Below are positions 1 through 8,052 of a stretch of 64,000 bases of DNA, in pieces. The stretch is from Psychrobacillus sp042944905. GTDB taxonomy: Bacteria; Bacillota; Bacilli; Bacillales_A; Planococcaceae. The translations under genes were made by a program, and so were the position numbers. A model generated the notes under the pieces. That model saw only the letters and a list, made by a program, of their open reading frames with translations, was not told the DNA's origin and searched no databases. Position 1 is the first letter of the stretch, and every line of letters starts with the position of its first letter. Location: contig NZ_CP168496.1 of the NCBI RefSeq assembly GCF_042944905.1, positions 2,232,001 to 2,296,000 of the forward strand, read 5' to 3'.

Positions 1-1485
1 TGCTTCCGCGTTAGCTTCTGCTTCTTTTACCATACGTTCAATTTCTTCATCAGAAAGTGAAGAGTTCGATTGAATTGTAATATTTTGTTCTTTTTGTGTA
101 CCAAGGTCTTTCGCCTTAACATTTACGATACCATTTTTGTCAATATCGAATGTTACTTCGATTTGTGGAATACCACGTGGTGCTGGTGGAATATCCGAAA
201 GTTGAAAACGGCCAAGTGTTTTGTTATCAGTAGCCATTGGACGTTCACCTTGTAACACGTGAATATCAACTGCTGGTTGGTTATCTGCTGCAGTTGAGAA
301 AGTTTGGGATTTTGACGTAGGGATTGTCGTATTACGTTCGATTAACTTTGTGAATACGCCGCCCATTGTTTCAATACCTAATGAAAGAGGTGTTACGTCA
401 AGTAATACAACGTCTTTTACATCTCCAGTCAATACTCCACCTTGAACTGCAGCACCCATCGCTACAACTTCATCTGGATTTACACCTTTATGTGGTTCTT
501 TACCAGTTTCTTTTTTAATCGCATCTTGTACGGCTGGAATACGAGTAGATCCTCCTACAAGGATTACTTTGTCAATTTGAGACGCTGATAAACCTGCATC
601 TTTCATCGCTTGACGAGTTGGTACCATTGTACGCTCTACTAAACTTGCTGTTAAATCATCGAATTTTGCACGAGTCATTGTAACTTCTAAGTGAAGAGGT
701 CCCGCTTCGCCTGCAGTGATGAATGGTAGTGAAATTTGTGTTGATGTGACACCTGATAAATCTTTTTTTGCTTTTTCAGCTGCATCTTTTAGACGTTGAA
801 CTGCCATTTTATCTTGTGATAAGTCAATTCCATTATCTTTTTTGAATTCTTGTACTAGGTAATCCATTACTATTTGGTCAAAGTCATCTCCACCAAGACG
901 GTTGTCGCCAGCAGTTGCAAGTACTTCAAATACACCATCACCAAGTTCTAGGATAGATACGTCAAAAGTACCTCCACCTAAATCATATACTAGAATTTTT
1001 TCATCATGATCCATTTTATCTAAACCGTATGCAAGTGCAGCTGCAGTTGGTTCATTGATAATACGTTCAACTTCAAGTCCAGCGATACGACCAGCATCTT
1101 TTGTCGCTTGACGCTCTGCGTCGTTAAAGTAAGCTGGAACTGTAATGACAGCTTTCGTTACTTTTTCTCCTAAGTATTCTTCCGCATACCCTTTTAAGTA
1201 TTGAAGGATCATTGCAGAAACTTCTTGAGGTGTATATTCTTTATCTTCTGCTTTTACTTTTTCATTTGTACCCATTAATCGTTTAACAGAAGCAATCGTA
1301 TTTGGGTTTGTTATGGATTGACGTTTAGCCACTTCCCCAACTTGTTTTTCTCCATTTTTAAAAGCAACTACAGATGGTGTTGTACGGTTTCCTTCTGGAT
1401 TTGGAATTACTTTTGGTTCTCCACCTTCTAATACAGATACACATGAGTTTGTTGTTCCTAAGTCAATACCAATAATTTTAGACAT
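1..1485 (-). CDS. dnaK: Chaperone DnaK (Hsp70), 3' end outside window
   Basis: ATP-dependent Hsp70 chaperone that binds exposed hydrophobic peptides with its co-chaperone DnaJ and nucleotide exchanger GrpE. The visible 495 residues begin MSKIIGIDLGTTNS and contain the phosphate-binding motifs of the actin-like ATPase (about residues 1-355), the VYDLGGGTFDVS segment, the conserved interdomain linker (VLLDVTPLSLG) and most of the beta-sandwich substrate domain. The helical lid (roughly the last 115 residues of a normal 610-residue protein) lies beyond the left edge. The start is fixed by a strong TAGGAGG ribosome-binding site 5-10 bases upstream. It is the third gene of the hrcA-grpE-dnaK heat-shock operon, 67 bases after grpE, and is expected to be controlled by HrcA/CIRCE. 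Identification is certain. Confidence 0.98.
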   Translation of the reverse strand, partial: MSKIIGIDLGTTNSCVSVLEGGEPKVIPNPEGNRTTPSVVAFKNGEKQVGEVAKRQSITNPNTIASVKRLMGTNEKVKAEDKEYTPQEVSAMILQYLKGYAEEYLGEKVTKAVITVPAYFNDAERQATKDAGRIAGLEVERIINEPTAAALAYGLDKMDHDEKILVYDLGGGTFDVSILELGDGVFEVLATAGDNRLGGDDFDQIVMDYLVQEFKKDNGIDLSQDKMAVQRLKDAAEKAKKDLSGVTSTQISLPFITAGEAGPLHLEVTMTRAKFDDLTASLVERTMVPTRQAMKDAGLSASQIDKVILVGGSTRIPAVQDAIKKETGKEPHKGVNPDEVVAMGAAVQGGVLTGDVKDVVLLDVTPLSLGIETMGGVFTKLIERNTTIPTSKSQTFSTAADNQPAVDIHVLQGERPMATDNKTLGRFQLSDIPPAPRGIPQIEVTFDIDKNGIVNVKAKDLGTQKEQNITIQSNSSLSDEEIERMVKEAEANAEA

Positions 1486-1552
1486 ATATTTTTCCTCCTA
1501 ATTTATAACTAAGTATCGTGTTATTCTGTAGAATAATTCTATTTAGACTGAA

Positions 1553-2119
1553 CTATTCGTTTACTTTAACCATAGAAGGTCGTAGTATTCTATCTTTTAA
1601 CTTATACCCTTTTTGTAATTCTTGAAGCACAATTCCAGAATCTTTTGAGTCGTCTTGTTCTTGCATAACCGCTTGATGGAAATTAGGGTCAAATGGAACA
1701 CCTTCCGATTCAATTGGCTCAAGACCTTCTTTTGATACAGCATCTAGTAATGTGCGATAGACCATTTCTACACCTTTTACTAAAGAAGCTGCTTCCTCAG
1801 ATGTCGTTGGAACGGCTAGTGCTCGTTCGAAGTTATCTAATACTGGCAAAATGTCTGTTAAAACAGTCTGTGCACGGTATTTATAATCTGCTTCCTTGTC
1901 TAGTTGAACTCTGCGCTTATAATTTTCAAAATCCGCTCTTAATCGAATGGACTTGTTTTTTTCTTCTTCCAATTCTTGTTTAACAAGCGTAAGTTCATCC
2001 ACTTCCAAAACTTCATCGATCGCTTCTTCCGTAGTTTCTTCTTCAGAAGTCATTTGTTCTTGTTCTTCCAACTTTTCAATTTCTAATTCTTCAACTGTTT
2101 CATCTTTATGTTTTGGCAT
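1553..2119 (-). CDS. grpE: Nucleotide exchange factor GrpE
   Basis: GrpE releases ADP from DnaK and acts as a thermosensor in the chaperone cycle. The 188-residue protein has the usual acidic disordered N-terminus (about residues 5-40, rich in Glu), a long coiled-coil dimerisation helix (about 45-90, with the RLRADFENYKRR segment typical of the family) and the C-terminal beta domain ending in RPSMVKV. The start chosen is MPKHKDET, because AAGGGGG lies about 8 bases before it; an in-frame ATG 30 bases upstream overlaps the end of hrcA and has no comparable site. It starts 13 bases after the hrcA stop, so it is co-transcribed with hrcA and dnaK. Confidence 0.95.
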   Translation of the reverse strand: MPKHKDETVEELEIEKLEEQEQMTSEEETTEEAIDEVLEVDELTLVKQELEEEKNKSIRLRADFENYKRRVQLDKEADYKYRAQTVLTDILPVLDNFERALAVPTTSEEAASLVKGVEMVYRTLLDAVSKEGLEPIESEGVPFDPNFHQAVMQEQDDSKDSGIVLQELQKGYKLKDRILRPSMVKVNE

Positions 2120-2132
2120 GCTTGCATCCCCC

Positions 2133-3170
2133 TTATCCATGATGACCATTTAATATTCTAGATAATTCTCTTGATAAATCGGTACTCATTACATCGAGTA
2201 AAGAAACGACACGCTTATAATCCATACGTGTAGGACCAATTATTGCTATAGAACCCATTTGCTCTTCACCAATCGCATAAGAAGCTGTAATAACACTACA
2301 GTCCTCCATAGCTAGATGATTGTTTTCGGAACCGATTCGGATTTGAATTCCTTTTTTATCAACAGGGAAAATACTAGGAATTTGTCTTACATGATCCATC
2401 AAGTACATAATACTTCGAGCTTTTTCTAAATCATTAAATTCAGGTTGATTCAACAGATGCATTTTACCACCGTAGTATACTTTGTCCTCTTGCTCTATCC
2501 CCATGGACTTATTAAATGAACTTAAAAGATTATTAAAATGTCCTACACGCTGTTTTAATAAAGAGTGTGTAACAGCTTCCAACTTTCCTGGCAGATCATG
2601 TAAATGAACTCCTATTAAGCTGTCGTTTAGCAAATTAACCATTCGTTCAATATCCGATGAAGTATAGGTTTCGGGGATTGAAAATACTCGATTTTCAACA
2701 TGTCCACTATCTGTAACGATTATCGCAACAGCGGAATCATCCGAAAGTGGGACGATTGAAAATCGTTTTACTCGATGTTTTCTAACATCCATTCCTAGTA
2801 ATATGGAGGTGTAATTCGTTAGTTCAGACAAAATCGTTGCTGATTTACGAATAATTTGCTCCGTCTCCACCATTCGTTCTTCAAACACAGATCGAATTTG
2901 CTTAATCTCGTCTTTCGATACTCGTTGTGGAGTTAACATATTGTCTACATAATAACGGTACCCTTTTTCAGAAGGGACACGCCCAGACGAAGTATGAGTT
3001 TTCTCTAAGAATCCCATGTCTTCTAAATCCGCCATATCATTTCGAATGGTAGCAGGACTATATGGAACTTCCTCCTTTTTCGAAATTTGACGAGATCCAA
3101 CTGGCTGAGCGGTTTCAATAAAATCATCTACCGTTACTTGCAATATTAATAATTGCCTATTAGTTAGCAT
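2133..3170 (-). CDS. hrcA: Heat-inducible transcription repressor HrcA
   Basis: HrcA binds the CIRCE operator and represses class I heat-shock genes; GroEL keeps it active. The 345-residue protein opens with the MLTNRQLLILQ winged-helix segment, then PVGSR and the YSPATIRNDMADLE recognition region (about residues 20-60), followed by the HrcA dimerisation and inserted domains. A longer reading frame extends upstream, but the extra 27 codons run through the CIRCE inverted repeat and the promoter, so the start at 3170 is chosen. The gene lies directly behind a perfect CIRCE copy, which implies autoregulation of the hrcA-grpE-dnaK operon. Confidence 0.96.
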   Translation of the reverse strand: MLTNRQLLILQVTVDDFIETAQPVGSRQISKKEEVPYSPATIRNDMADLEDMGFLEKTHTSSGRVPSEKGYRYYVDNMLTPQRVSKDEIKQIRSVFEERMVETEQIIRKSATILSELTNYTSILLGMDVRKHRVKRFSIVPLSDDSAVAIIVTDSGHVENRVFSIPETYTSSDIERMVNLLNDSLIGVHLHDLPGKLEAVTHSLLKQRVGHFNNLLSSFNKSMGIEQEDKVYYGGKMHLLNQPEFNDLEKARSIMYLMDHVRQIPSIFPVDKKGIQIRIGSENNHLAMEDCSVITASYAIGEEQMGSIAIIGPTRMDYKRVVSLLDVMSTDLSRELSRILNGHHG

Positions 3171-3184
3171 GATTATCACCTCTG

Positions 3185-3211
3185 TTAGCACTCGTTCATT
3201 GAGAGTGCTAA
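3185..3211 (-). promoter_or_regulatory. CIRCE operator (HrcA binding site)
   Basis: Perfect inverted repeat TTAGCACTC, nine-base spacer, GAGTGCTAA, identical to the CIRCE consensus. It lies in the 5' untranslated leader between the predicted -10 box and the hrcA start codon, 14 bases before the ATG, the usual place for HrcA autoregulation of the dnaK operon. Confidence 0.97.
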
Positions 3212-3222
3212 TACTCATATAA

Positions 3223-3251
3223 AAGGTATCAAATCTAAAGAAAACTGTCAA
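3223..3251 (-). promoter_or_regulatory. Predicted sigma-A promoter of hrcA-grpE-dnaK
   Basis: TTGACA (3251-3246) is a perfect -35 box; 17 bases later TACCTT (3228-3223) is a weak -10 box. The predicted transcript start falls just before the CIRCE repeat, so HrcA bound there would block initiation or early elongation. The -35 is strong; the exact -10 is less certain. Confidence 0.6.
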
Positions 3252-3266
3252 CGAATATGATTTTAT

Positions 3267-4400
3267 TTATTGAAGAAAATATTGAAATACTTCATTTCCA
3301 ACAAAACGACCACGACGAGTAAGTTTTACGTAATTATCTTCAATAACAATCAATTGTTTTTGAACAAGTTCATCTAACTGATTCCCATAAATATCTTGTA
3401 ATGGCTTTCCAAAGCGAATTTTAAATCTTTCTAAAGAAACTCCTGCATTTTTACGCAATCCTAAAAACATTTCCTCTTCCATTTTTTCAACATTCGTAAC
3501 TTCTTTTTGTAGCATAATAGGTTTTTCATTTAAATCCAAGGTTTGCATATACTTCTTTAAAGGTCCGTGATTCGAATATCGATTATTATTTACATAGCCA
3601 TGAGCTCCGGCTCCTAATCCTATATATTCATCATTATCCCAGTAAAGTAAATTATGCCTAGATTCTTTCCCTTTGAAGGAAAAGTTACTAATTTCATATT
3701 GATTGTAGCCCTGTTTTTGCATTTCATCCAATAAGTATCCATACATGTCCGCTTCTAAATCTTCCCCTGGTAAAGAAAGTTTTCCTTTTGACATTAAGTT
3801 ATAAAAAATCGTTTTTGGTTCAACTATCAAAGAATAAGCTGAAATATGAGGAATTTTTAGTCGAAATACTTCTTTTAAAGAATGCTTCCACTGTTCCATT
3901 GTTTGGTTTGGTAAACCATACATTAAGTCCATGCTGATAGATGGAAAACCTATCTTTTTAGCATTTTCAATTACTGCATACACATGTTCGTTCGAATGTG
4001 TTCTACCAAGTACTTTTAGTAGTTCTTGATCAAATGTTTGAACTCCCATACTTAATCTATTTACTCCAGAAGTATGCATTAGTTTCATTTTTTCATATGT
4101 TAACTCATCTGGGTTCGCTTCCGAGGTAAACTCTACAACATCTTTTAAGGGAATGTATTGATGGATCAATGAAAATAAGCGCTCTAACTGAGCTTCAGAT
4201 AAAGATGTAGGAGTTCCCCCACCGATAAAAATAGTTTCAATTGGTTTATTTTTATATTGTTCCGTATACAATTCCATTTCTCTACCTAATGATTCTATAT
4301 ATTCATCCACCGGTTGGTTATGAAAGAAAAATTTATTGAAATCGCAATAATTACAAATTTGATGACAAAAAGGAATGTGGATATATACCCCACGTGCCAT
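3267..4400 (-). CDS. hemW: Heme chaperone HemW (radical SAM, formerly annotated as HemN-like)
   Basis: Member of the HemW family, radical-SAM proteins related to coproporphyrinogen dehydrogenase that bind and deliver heme rather than oxidise coproporphyrinogen. The 377 residues contain the radical-SAM cluster motif C-x3-C-x2-C at Cys12, Cys16 and Cys19 (FCHQICNYCDF), a GGGTPT motif for SAM binding around residue 60, and the C-terminal HemN domain. The HemW-type cluster lacks the extra cysteine (CxxxCxxCxC) of true HemN. It lies between lepA and hrcA as in B. subtilis. The ribosome-binding site is modest (AGGAAG about 6 bases before ATG). Confidence 0.93.
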   Translation of the reverse strand: MARGVYIHIPFCHQICNYCDFNKFFFHNQPVDEYIESLGREMELYTEQYKNKPIETIFIGGGTPTSLSEAQLERLFSLIHQYIPLKDVVEFTSEANPDELTYEKMKLMHTSGVNRLSMGVQTFDQELLKVLGRTHSNEHVYAVIENAKKIGFPSISMDLMYGLPNQTMEQWKHSLKEVFRLKIPHISAYSLIVEPKTIFYNLMSKGKLSLPGEDLEADMYGYLLDEMQKQGYNQYEISNFSFKGKESRHNLLYWDNDEYIGLGAGAHGYVNNNRYSNHGPLKKYMQTLDLNEKPIMLQKEVTNVEKMEEEMFLGLRKNAGVSLERFKIRFGKPLQDIYGNQLDELVQKQLIVIEDNYVKLTRRGRFVGNEVFQYFLQ

Positions 4401-4421
4401 ATGACTTCCTGCTTTCTATAA

Positions 4422-4458
4422 AGGAAAAAGGAGGCTACTAGTGCCCCCTTCCTTTTTT
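4422..4458 (-). terminator. Probable terminator downstream of lepA
   Basis: In the 61-base lepA-hemW gap the minus strand can fold AAGGGGGC with GCCTCCTT around an ACTAGTA loop, one mismatch inside the stem, followed by TTTTTCCTTT. Likely partial terminator between lepA and hemW; read-through into hemW is plausible. Confidence 0.5.
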
Positions 4459-4461
4459 TAT

Positions 4462-6291
4462 TTATTTATTCGGCTCGTCCATTTTCAGAACTGCCATAAA
4501 TGCTTCTTGCGGAACTTCAACAGAACCAACTTGTTTCATTCGTTTCTTACCTTCTTTTTGTTTATCAAGCAATTTACGTTTACGTGAAATATCTCCACCA
4601 TAACATTTAGCTAAAACATTTTTACCTATTGATTTGATGGTAGAACGAGCCACTATTTTTTGACCAATGGCAGCTTGAACTGGCACTTCAAATTGTTGTC
4701 TTGGAATAAGGGCTTTTAATTTTTCAACAATCACTTTTCCACGGTCATAAGCAAAATCTTTGTGGACGATAAAGCTTAAAGCATCTACTTTTTCGCTATT
4801 CAGCAGAATATCCATTTTCACTAGTTTCGATTCTTTGTATCCAATTAACTCATAATCAAAAGAAGCATATCCTTTTGTGCTCGATTTTAAAGAATCAAAA
4901 AAGTCATATACAATTTCAGATAATGGAATTTCATAAATGATATTAACGCGTGCTTTAGATAAGAAATCCATTGTAATAAAATTACCACGTTTACGTTGGC
5001 ATAATTCCATTACAGACCCTACATAGTCTTCTGGAACCATGATAGAAGCTTTCACAAATGGCTCTTCAATCGTATCTACTTTTTGGACATCTGGCATCAT
5101 CGATGGGTTGTCTACTTTCATAGTTTCACCGTTCGTTAGCTTCACATCATAAACAACACTTGGTGCGGTTGTGATTAAATCTATTTTAAATTCGCGTTCG
5201 ATGCGCTCTTGAATAATTTCCATATGCAGTAAACCTAAGAAACCACATCGATAACCAAATCCCAATGCTTGAGATGTCTCGGGTTCGAACTCTAGTGCTG
5301 AGTCATTCAACTGTAGCTTTTCAAGTGCATCACGTAAGTCGACGTATTTCGTGTTATCAATCGGATACAATCCACAGAATACCATCGGGTTCATTTTGCG
5401 ATATCCCGTTAAAGCTTCTGTTGCAGGGTTTGAAGCTAATGTAATAGTATCCCCTACACTGGAATCTCCTACATGTTTCATCGAAGCAGTTAAGAAGCCA
5501 ACATCTCCAACCGTTAGCTCAGAGCGTTGGGTTGTTTTTGGTGTGAATACACCCGTTTCAACAACTTCGAATTCTTTACCAGAAGACATCATTTTTATCG
5601 TGTCTCCCGGTTTAACAGTTCCTTCCATAATTCGGATATATACAATTACGCCTCGGTAAGGGTCAAATAATGAGTCGAAGATCAACGCTTTTAACGGTGC
5701 AGAAGGATCTCCAGTTGGCGCAGGAACTTTCTCTACAATTTGTTCTAAAATTTCTTCAATACCTATTCCTGCTTTTGCAGATGCAAGAACTGCTTCCGAA
5801 GCATCAAGTCCAATTACTTCTTCCACTTCTTTTCTTACACGTTCTGGATCAGCAGCTGGTAAATCTATTTTGTTAATAACTGGCAATATTTCTAAATCAT
5901 TATCTAATGCCAAATACACATTTGCTAGCGTCTGTGCTTCAATACCTTGTGCAGCATCGACAACTAAAATAGCTCCTTCACATGCGGCTAAACTTCTGGA
6001 AACTTCATATGTAAAATCGACATGTCCAGGTGTGTCAATCAGATGAAAGATATATTCTTCTCCATTTTTAGCTGTATACGTTAACTGAACAGCATTCAGT
6101 TTGATGGTAATTCCTCTTTCTCGCTCTAGGTCCATCGAATCGAGTAACTGGGCTTTCATTTCACGAGAAGTTAATGTTTTTGTTTTCTCTAAAATACGAT
6201 CTGCCAAAGTTGATTTTCCATGGTCAATGTGGGCAATAATCGAAAAGTTACGGATTTTTTTCTGACGTTCCATTCTTTGTTCATGATTCAT
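4462..6291 (-). CDS. lepA: Elongation factor 4 (LepA), back-translocating ribosomal GTPase
   Basis: Translational GTPase that acts on stalled or mis-translocated ribosomes and affects initiation. The 609 residues match the family length. The G1 motif AHIDHGKST is at residues 20-28, followed by DTPGHVDF (G3) and NKIDLP (G4). EF-G-like domains II, III and V and the LepA-specific C-terminal domain (GGDISRKRKLLDKQKEGKKR region) follow. Start ATG is preceded by TTAGGAGTG. It heads the lepA-hemW pair, with an extended -10 promoter about 30 bases upstream. Confidence 0.98.
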   Translation of the reverse strand: MNHEQRMERQKKIRNFSIIAHIDHGKSTLADRILEKTKTLTSREMKAQLLDSMDLERERGITIKLNAVQLTYTAKNGEEYIFHLIDTPGHVDFTYEVSRSLAACEGAILVVDAAQGIEAQTLANVYLALDNDLEILPVINKIDLPAADPERVRKEVEEVIGLDASEAVLASAKAGIGIEEILEQIVEKVPAPTGDPSAPLKALIFDSLFDPYRGVIVYIRIMEGTVKPGDTIKMMSSGKEFEVVETGVFTPKTTQRSELTVGDVGFLTASMKHVGDSSVGDTITLASNPATEALTGYRKMNPMVFCGLYPIDNTKYVDLRDALEKLQLNDSALEFEPETSQALGFGYRCGFLGLLHMEIIQERIEREFKIDLITTAPSVVYDVKLTNGETMKVDNPSMMPDVQKVDTIEEPFVKASIMVPEDYVGSVMELCQRKRGNFITMDFLSKARVNIIYEIPLSEIVYDFFDSLKSSTKGYASFDYELIGYKESKLVKMDILLNSEKVDALSFIVHKDFAYDRGKVIVEKLKALIPRQQFEVPVQAAIGQKIVARSTIKSIGKNVLAKCYGGDISRKRKLLDKQKEGKKRMKQVGSVEVPQEAFMAVLKMDEPNK

Positions 6292-6321
6292 GCTTGTTCA
6301 CTCCTAATTAAACTACTAAGA

Positions 6322-6330
6322 ATTATACCA
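6322..6330 (-). promoter_or_regulatory. Extended -10 promoter element upstream of lepA
   Basis: The minus strand reads TGGTATAAT at 6330-6322, a perfect TGnTATAAT extended -10, about 30 bases before the lepA start codon. No good -35 is visible at 17 bases, as is common for extended -10 promoters. Confidence 0.5.
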
Positions 6331-6470
6331 GACAACATGTCGTTAAGTAACGCATAATAGTTTTCATTTCGCAATTTATTGTTATTATGTATTATTTGCG
6401 CTTTATGTTATTTATTTTTTTCCCAGAATTTAATCTTAACAAAAACCTGATAGTAAGACAATCTAGCGAA

Positions 6471-6870
6471 TGAGAAAAGCGCAAGCACTCTTTAAGTGCG
6501 TCCTATCTTCACCGATTTCAGAGTGCTTTAGACTAAGCCTTGGCTACACTATTCCAGTAGTAATTCGGCTATTGAAGTGACTGGGTCACTTCAATAGCCA
6601 GTTTCGGTAATCTTGTGGCGGATGTTTGTCCGTCGCCCTCTTGGAATATGTAAAGACAAGATGCACTTAGTTTGGATAATGAGGGATAAGATCCTTTCCT
6701 ACTCTTTTAAAAGCGGACGAAGATACAATTTCGTCGGCTCAGCACTTCTTTAACAATGGATTCTACCTATTTTCTTAAGTTCCACTAGATCTAATAATAC
6801 CCTACTGAGTACTATAAATTCTGTAAAGCAAAAGGAAATAAAGAATAAAGATCAAGTCCTAGTAATATGA
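6471..6870 (+). repeat. Dispersed structured repeat, copy A
   Basis: First full copy of a roughly 400-base element found also at 23625-24055 (plus) and 48770-49157 (minus). It fills the lepA-spoIIP gap where B. subtilis carries yqxA. Landmarks in order: GCGCAAGC near the 5' end; long-range arm 6494-6509 pairing with 6653-6668; a perfect 15-bp hairpin 6567-6581/6585-6599 with a TGG loop; the conserved TCTTGTGGCGGATG segment; a 10-bp hairpin 6712-6721/6730-6739 (one mismatch) built on AGCGGACGAA. No convincing coding frame or ribosome-binding site is present. Function unknown; structured RNA gene or non-autonomous mobile repeat are both possible. Confidence 0.85.
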
Positions 6871-6884
6871 AAACCACTTCTTAT

Positions 6885-7045
6885 AAGCAACTACGCTTAG
6901 TCTATCTGCACCTAAAGCGAGACCATGAGCACCTACCGAATGCATGTCCACCTAAATAGTTGCTATAAGCACCTAAGTATCCGCTATAAGTACCTAAACT
7001 GAGTCCATACGCTCCCAAAGCGAGCGCATAGGCACCTAACAATAT
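6885..7045. repeat. Degenerate tandem repeat of about 21 bases
   Basis: About seven imperfect units, each ending in a CACCTA-like hexamer and often preceded by GCTATAAG, spaced 19-22 bases apart. The same GACGCTATAAG-TACCTA unit recurs at 30145-30200. It lies between copy A of the dispersed repeat and the spoIIP terminator. No coding frame is maintained, so it is called as non-coding repeat DNA. Confidence 0.6.
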
Positions 7046-7063
7046 GAATATACACTTTTCAAC

Positions 7064-7100
7064 AGGAAAAAGAGATTAAGCTATAATCGCTCAATCTCTT
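7064..7100 (-). terminator. Terminator of spoIIP
   Basis: Minus-strand stem AAGAGATTGAGC / GCTTAATCTCTT (12 bp with one G-U) with a 7-base loop, followed by TTTTCC, starting 6 bases after the spoIIP stop codon. Confidence 0.75.
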
Positions 7101-7105
7101 CTTGT

Positions 7106-7900
7106 TTAAGACGGTAATTGCTGATTGAACATATTCGAAATAGCCTTTGCTAAAATAGCGATGGAGCGATCTACCTCTTGTTCGGTGTTATCAACACCAC
7201 CAAGTTCAACAACTAATAGGTTTTTAGCAAGGTCTTGGTTGTAAACACCATCTACTCCTTTACCAGTTTTAACTATAACTCCTCTTGAGATGCCAGGTAC
7301 TATTTTATTCAATTGATCAGAGAGATTTTGCGCTAGTTGTTCATTCCATCTGTAGTTGGCATGCTCTCCACCAATAACAAATATAAATTTTGCATAGGTT
7401 TCTTCACCATTTCGAAGAGTTGTAACTTTTGCTTTTAGTGCGTCTCTATGAATATCCAATACAATATCATAATCACTATGTGCTATTGCATTTTGAACAA
7501 ATGGTCGGATTGTATTATAATTGTCCATTACTTCTGGGTTATGATCCTCTAAAAACTGAGTATCTACTTGATGAAATGCAAATTGGGCAGCTATTTGCTC
7601 TTGAAAGGTAGAAATATTAGTTATTGGATCATATATTGCAATTTTTTCTCCTTTGTCTGCCAGAATCGGCTTATATGCTTCATGAGCATGCGTGAAATAT
7701 ACAAAAGCTTTTTTAGGTTCTATTATTTCTGTGATGTCCGGTTTTGATTCTAATTGGGCCGCATAAACTACAGGCGTGTCCTCTTTTTTATTTTCTACTA
7801 TTTGTTGCGTTGAAAGAGGTGTTTGGATTGTAGCGATAATAATGGGAGTTAAAAATAATAGTAATAAAATGCTCGTTAAATTCTTCAGGGAATTAGCCAT
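7106..7900 (-). CDS. spoIIP: Stage II sporulation protein P, compact form (peptidoglycan amidase/endopeptidase of engulfment)
   Basis: SpoIIP acts with SpoIID and SpoIIM in the mother-cell membrane to cut septal peptidoglycan during engulfment. The 264 residues hold an N-terminal membrane anchor (about residues 6-27) and the SpoIIP catalytic domain from about residue 60: YFTHAHEAY with the first metal-binding His, then DIVLDIHRD, and VELGGVDNT near the C-terminus. B. subtilis SpoIIP is about 400 residues; the long linker between anchor and enzyme domain is nearly absent here. A TTG 18 bases upstream is in frame, but GAGGAG lies 8-10 bases before the ATG at 7900, so that start is used. Gene order gpr-spoIIP matches Bacillus. 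A sigma-E-like CATACGAT sits at 7929-7922, very close to the ribosome-binding site. Confidence 0.9.
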   Translation of the reverse strand: MANSLKNLTSILLLLFLTPIIIATIQTPLSTQQIVENKKEDTPVVYAAQLESKPDITEIIEPKKAFVYFTHAHEAYKPILADKGEKIAIYDPITNISTFQEQIAAQFAFHQVDTQFLEDHNPEVMDNYNTIRPFVQNAIAHSDYDIVLDIHRDALKAKVTTLRNGEETYAKFIFVIGGEHANYRWNEQLAQNLSDQLNKIVPGISRGVIVKTGKGVDGVYNQDLAKNLLVVELGGVDNTEQEVDRSIAILAKAISNMFNQQLPS

Positions 7901-8052
7901 AATTTCCACTCTCCTCAAATAATCGTATGATGAGAAGAGTTTTTTTAGAACATTCGGGTTAACGTTCTTCTGCGACGAGCATGCACAGAAGAAGCACGTG
8001 AAAAATTGTCTAATCCATCAATATGGGTGAAAAAGAGGCTATTGGTTCTAAA

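Noticed and set aside
3171..3251. N-terminal extension of hrcA
   Set aside because: The extra codons run through the CIRCE operator and promoter; the family starts at MLTNRQ.
5351..5659. 102-codon plus-strand frame inside lepA
   Set aside because: Shadow of the lepA reading frame on the other strand, no ribosome-binding site.
6471..7045. Remnant of yqxA between spoIIP and lepA
   Set aside because: No stretch resembles a coding remnant; the gap is explained by repeat copy A and short tandem repeats.
6885..7045. CRISPR array
   Set aside because: The units are degenerate, only about 21 bases apart, with no constant repeat and no unique spacers; no cas genes are nearby.
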